From Diorhabda sublineata (lineage: Eukaryota; Arthropoda; Insecta; Coleoptera; Chrysomelidae): a DNA stretch of 64,000 bases. Below, piece by piece: positions 60,660-64,000 of the stretch. The notes beneath the pieces were generated by a model. The model did no database searches, was not told the origin of the DNA, and saw nothing but the letters and a program-made list of their open reading frames with translations. A program made the translations under genes and the position numbers. The DNA lies in NCBI RefSeq assembly GCF_026230105.1, contig NC_079477.1:439001-503000 (forward strand), written 5' to 3'. Within the stretch, counting starts at the first letter, position 1; every line of letters starts with the position of its first letter.

Positions 60660-60965
60660 TGTAATTCAGTGTTTTGACTATTTTTGCGTTTCGGGATTAT
60701 AGTAGTGCGTCAAATTTTGTTCAAACCGCATCGTTGAGTGCGGTTTTGATTTAAAATGAGCAAGCATCATTTTTAGATCAGTACACGCATTTTTTGTTAA
60801 ACCTATAGCCTCTTCTCTCTTTTCAACTCAAATCTGACCATCGCCCATTACCATTTGGTGAATTTTTTCAATGATATAACTGTTTTTGGACGTCTAAAGG
60901 TATCTAATTCTTCAATCAGGTTTAGATGGGAAACTTTTCGGCAACCCTCGTAATATTACAAATAA
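60660..60965 (-). pseudogene. mariner relic (5' half)
   Basis: The minus strand starts with a terminal-repeat-like 'cgagggttgccgaaaagttt' (about 60950-60931). It then reads IEKIHQMVMGDGQI (about 60876-60835), EEAIGLTKNACTDL (compare A-E-x-x-G-I-S-x-E-R-V) and NLTHYYNPETQK (about 60700-60665; compare T-W-V-H-H-F-x-P-E-T-K, first catalytic region). Frame changes separate the pieces. The catalytic half is missing. Confidence 0.65.
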
Positions 60966-60984
60966 TATTGCGGCACTCCCCCAG

Positions 60985-61176
60985 AACAAAAAATTTTTGG
61001 CACATATTCAAGGCCGTCTGTCCGAAATACAAGCATATGTCTTCGATGTGTGTCTCTGCTGGCTGATGGATGAAATACGCCGAATAACTGCATTCGACGT
61101 GGATCTATTTAAGTATCGCGGTTATTTAGATTGCATACAAGTGAATTATTTCAATTTGGAAACAGCTGCAACTTAG
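60985..61176 (+). CDS. Candidate last exon of an unknown gene
   Basis: A 63-codon frame without ATG at its start begins right after a good acceptor (cactcccccag, AG at 60983-60984) and ends TAG at 61174-61176. AATAAA follows at 61216-61221, 40 bp past the stop. The translation starts NKKFLAHIQGRLSEIQAYVF, contains a Cys/Trp segment (DVCLCWLMDEIRR) and ends VNYFNLETAAT. I do not recognise it. The frame stays open back to 60897, into the mariner terminal repeat. No upstream exon was found in the window. Composition is less AT-rich than its surroundings. It could be chance. Confidence 0.25.
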   Translation, partial: NKKFLAHIQGRLSEIQAYVFDVCLCWLMDEIRRITAFDVDLFKYRGYLDCIQVNYFNLETAAT

Positions 61177-63094
61177 TATACACCGTAAATCGTATTTTAC
61201 ATATTAATTGTACGAAATAAAATAATAAAAAGTTAGGTAATTATAAAAAATTAAATAAAATATTAATATTTGTATTTTTACGTATCAATAAAAATAGATT
61301 TGAAATGTTTTGTATGTTTGTTTTCTTTTCCCAGTTTCCTTTAGTGCGATTGAATTATAAATGGATTATAAAAAGGACCGATATCGTAGTGTTTGATCCT
61401 TTTTATATTCCTTTCCACATTTTCCAGAATGATGACCAAACAAAAGTGTCCTTCTGATAGTTGAAAGCTCGTTTCTTAATCTCGACGTTCAGACGACGAA
61501 TTATCTGCTAGATTTAGCAGATATACGGAAAACCGTACCTCAAGAAAGGACAGAAAGATTGGATTTTCTATTCGTGGCACTAATGGCATTGGTTGATTGG
61601 TGTGACATCAGGTTTCGAATCTTATCGAGGGCGTTGTACAAATTTAAATCAACCCTAAATTCTCAAAAATTAATCTATGATCGTGTATTTAAAGGAAAAA
61701 TGAAAAAATATGGTTACATAGTACGTCAATTTTATTATTCTTCGCAATAAAACGAGTTTAGTGTTCAACAAAACCGTAATTCTATTCGAATTTAAGCAGT
61801 CTCTCTCCTATACACTTTTTGGTCGGTTTTCGTTAGTAATTTGCATATATTGCGCAGAATAACGCGAAATTAGGCTCTAGCTTGATGACAAATTGATGGT
61901 GGAAGAGGAAAGTAGAAATTTCTCTTCAATTGAAACCCGCGCAGGACCGTACTCTTTCAAATTTTTAAACAATAAAACACGAATATTGCATAATAACTAA
62001 TTACATTATACAATCAAAAATAAAAAAAATATTGGAACGATATTTCATCTACAATTCGTTAAAATTTATGTTATTATATATTTTTGTATGTTTTTTTTTT
62101 ACTTTAAATCAAGTTTTTGTGCTAACTAAACTCGAAATTACTAATTCCAGTCCTGTTTGGCTTTTCGTTTGTCAGTCCTCTATTTGAATTTGCGATTAAG
62201 TGCACAGCTAGTTTGTTTTCTTTATTTGCCAGAAAAGCTATTAAAGATGATGGATATCTCTGTAGCAAGAATGGTGTTGGCAGATTGTAGGGCTTCTCTG
62301 ACTCCACGCATATATTAATATAAGTGCCGGGGCACAAACAACAACCGTTATTACAAGACTTACGACGAATTTAAAACGACAGTTTTTTTTTTTTTTTTCA
62401 TTATAACAAACACTTTTCGAGGAACTTTCACTGGGATTATGTTGTTAATTTATGCAGATGCTATTTGGGCATTGATACACTCGAATCAAACAGCATCGAT
62501 TGGGGGCTGAAGGACAAGTAATCAGCGGTAAACATGAACGAAGTTTACCAAGTACTTTCTAAACAGCAACGTCCTGTAGGTATTCAAATTCTGGAAGCAT
62601 CTACTAGAGTTATTCTTTTCCAGATGCCCCCTCTGCATCGAAATCTTTCTTGTAGTACTAGGAAGATTCGCTGATGAAGTGGTTCTATCACCAAGTCATT
62701 ACAAATATCCTGGTTGAGCACGTTTACATAGTTTCGTTGATACATATATGAGGAGAAAGAAGTTTACTGACCAGATTTATACCCATACATTATTTTATGA
62801 GTTTTTATTTGATTTGATCGTTTGCGAAATGTTGTCACGTGAGAAATATTTCCATCCCCATGCATAGAAATTCAAAATCATCCCTCTTTTCATATAAAAA
62901 GAAGGTTAGAAAATTTTAAGTATTCTAAATTAAAGTATAAATGTAAACGACGTAGCTAGCACCACCTATGACAAATTTCTTAAAAATGGGAAAATGAAAA
63001 CGTCATTTTCGTGTAAAGTAGGATTAAAGCCGATATTAAATTGGGCGCTTTTGATTTTATATGTTCGGTTACTGAATAAATCTAAGCAAAATTA
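61177..63094. other. No gene seen
   Basis: AT-rich DNA with T-runs (62093-62100, 62383-62398). The frames 61559-61750 (plus) and 62122-62337 (minus, 71 codons) have no recognised domain. Confidence 0.45.
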
Positions 63095-64000
63095 CTTGTA
63101 CGGGTTTTCGAAGTTTTGGAACGCGAATAACTCGAAAACTAAGAGGAATTCGAAAAAAATTGTTCCGACAAAAAATGTAGGGCACAAAATTTTCTATAAA
63201 AAAGATCTCTAGTAGTTTTTTCGTTGGAGTCACTATTTCTGAGTAAATCTCCCTCAACGCTTCCGGCGTTGACTATTTTGATATAAAACTAGCTAATATG
63301 ACATAATAGTACAGGCAAATTAGGCGATTTTGAGCTAAAACCTTTCCTTGATTCTGTGAGGTAATGGGATACTGAATAAGTATAGAAGCTCGGACACGGA
63401 TTTCCGAAATTTTGGAACTTTAAACTCAACAAACTTTTTAAACGCGACTAACTCGAAAACTATGAAGGTTTGGACACAAACTGCTGGGATAAAAGATGTG
63501 GATCACAACATTTTGTACAAAAAAAGGTTTCAATTTTTTTCTAACCTCAAAATTTTCTCCGTAATATGAATTCAAGTACTCGAAAACATTTTGCATTGCG
63601 GATAACTCGAAAACTATGAGGAATTTGAAAAAAACTGCCTTAACAAAAAATATGGAGAATGAAATTCTCTACAAAAAATATTTGAGGTATTTTTCCTTAA
63701 CTTCAAAATTTTCATATTAAAATGAGTTTATACGTTCAAAAATGTTTTGAATCGCGAATAGCTCGAAAATTACGAGGAATTCGAAAAAAAGTACTGACAC
63801 AAAAAATGTTTAGCACAAAATTCTCTACAGATTAGTCTTGAAGCATTTTTCCCTAACCTCAAAATTATCACCGGAAAATGGGTACAAGTGCTCAAAAATA
63901 TTTTGAATCACGAATAACTCGAAAACTAAGAGGAATTCGGAAAAAACTGCCGAGACAAAAAATGTAGAGCACAAAATTTTCTATAAAAAAGGTCTTCAAG
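63095..64000. repeat. Composite satellite block 3, continues past the window
   Basis: 63106-63262 is a good sub-unit A copy ('gcgaataactcgaaaactaa', 'ttctataaaaaagatctcta', 'ctccctcaacg'). After a unique 130-bp spacer, 63395-64000 holds four more diverged units with the shared phrases 'gaataactcgaaaacta' and 'cctaacctcaaaattttc'. These units are older than those of blocks 1 and 2. The array reaches the last base of the window. Confidence 0.85.

Noticed and set aside
62122..62337. 71-codon minus-strand frame with Cys and Pro near its start
   Set aside because: No recognisable family, no signal peptide, no supported exon borders.

Overview
The window reads as AT-rich, gene-poor insect nuclear DNA. 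The evidence is one intron-split protein gene with very short introns (52-117 bp apart from one large one), a family typical of insect gene expansions (CRAL-TRIO lipid carriers), and many decayed insect-type transposons (mariner, Tc1-like, hAT, non-LTR retrotransposons). A beetle is a reasonable guess from the look of the repeats, but the sequence does not prove it. Nothing suggests bacterial, organellar or viral origin, and I saw no rRNA, convincing tRNA or CRISPR array.

The only gene I can reconstruct completely is a CRAL-TRIO / alpha-tocopherol-transfer-protein-like gene on the minus strand. It has six exons between 55144 and 50718, all splice phases agree, and it encodes 303 residues with a poly(A) signal 28 bp after the stop. 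Its second intron is 3.2 kb long and holds a hAT transposase relic and a 1.9-kb satellite block. A second block of the same satellite lies 2.1 kb upstream of the start codon. A possible last exon of an unknown gene lies on the plus strand at 60985-61176.

Layout. 0-10 kb: sparse DNA with relics of mariner (about 0.26, 7.3 and 9 kb) and Tc1 (4 kb). 10.8-11.5 kb: a CpG-rich 74-bp tandem array. 12-28 kb: relics of mariner, LINE reverse transcriptases, a DDE transposase and a hAT element, plus a small hairpin element. 28.6-30 kb: one large imperfect palindrome. 30.5-31.1 kb: a mariner 5' half. 33.8-36.1 kb: an 81-bp array with a 969-bp higher-order repeat. 36.5-38.2 kb: a TTAA-flanked MITE, then a 32-bp array bracketed by inverted TATATACAGGGT ends. 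39.8-40.2 kb: a mariner fragment. 44-45 kb: a GC-rich 69-bp array that stays open in several frames on both strands. 47.3-50.5 kb: a LINE tail and a run of mariner relics. 50.7-55.1 kb: the CRAL-TRIO gene. 55.4-61 kb: Tc1 and mariner relics, satellite block 2, a 0.9-kb foldback element and the candidate exon. 63.1-64 kb: satellite block 3, which runs off the window.

The genes do not form a pathway. The main interest is structural: four unrelated tandem-repeat families (two with higher-order organisation), three hairpin or foldback elements, and a lipid-carrier gene embedded in satellite. Most long open frames here are by-products of tandem units whose length is a multiple of three. I did not find a new defence-like or metabolic system.
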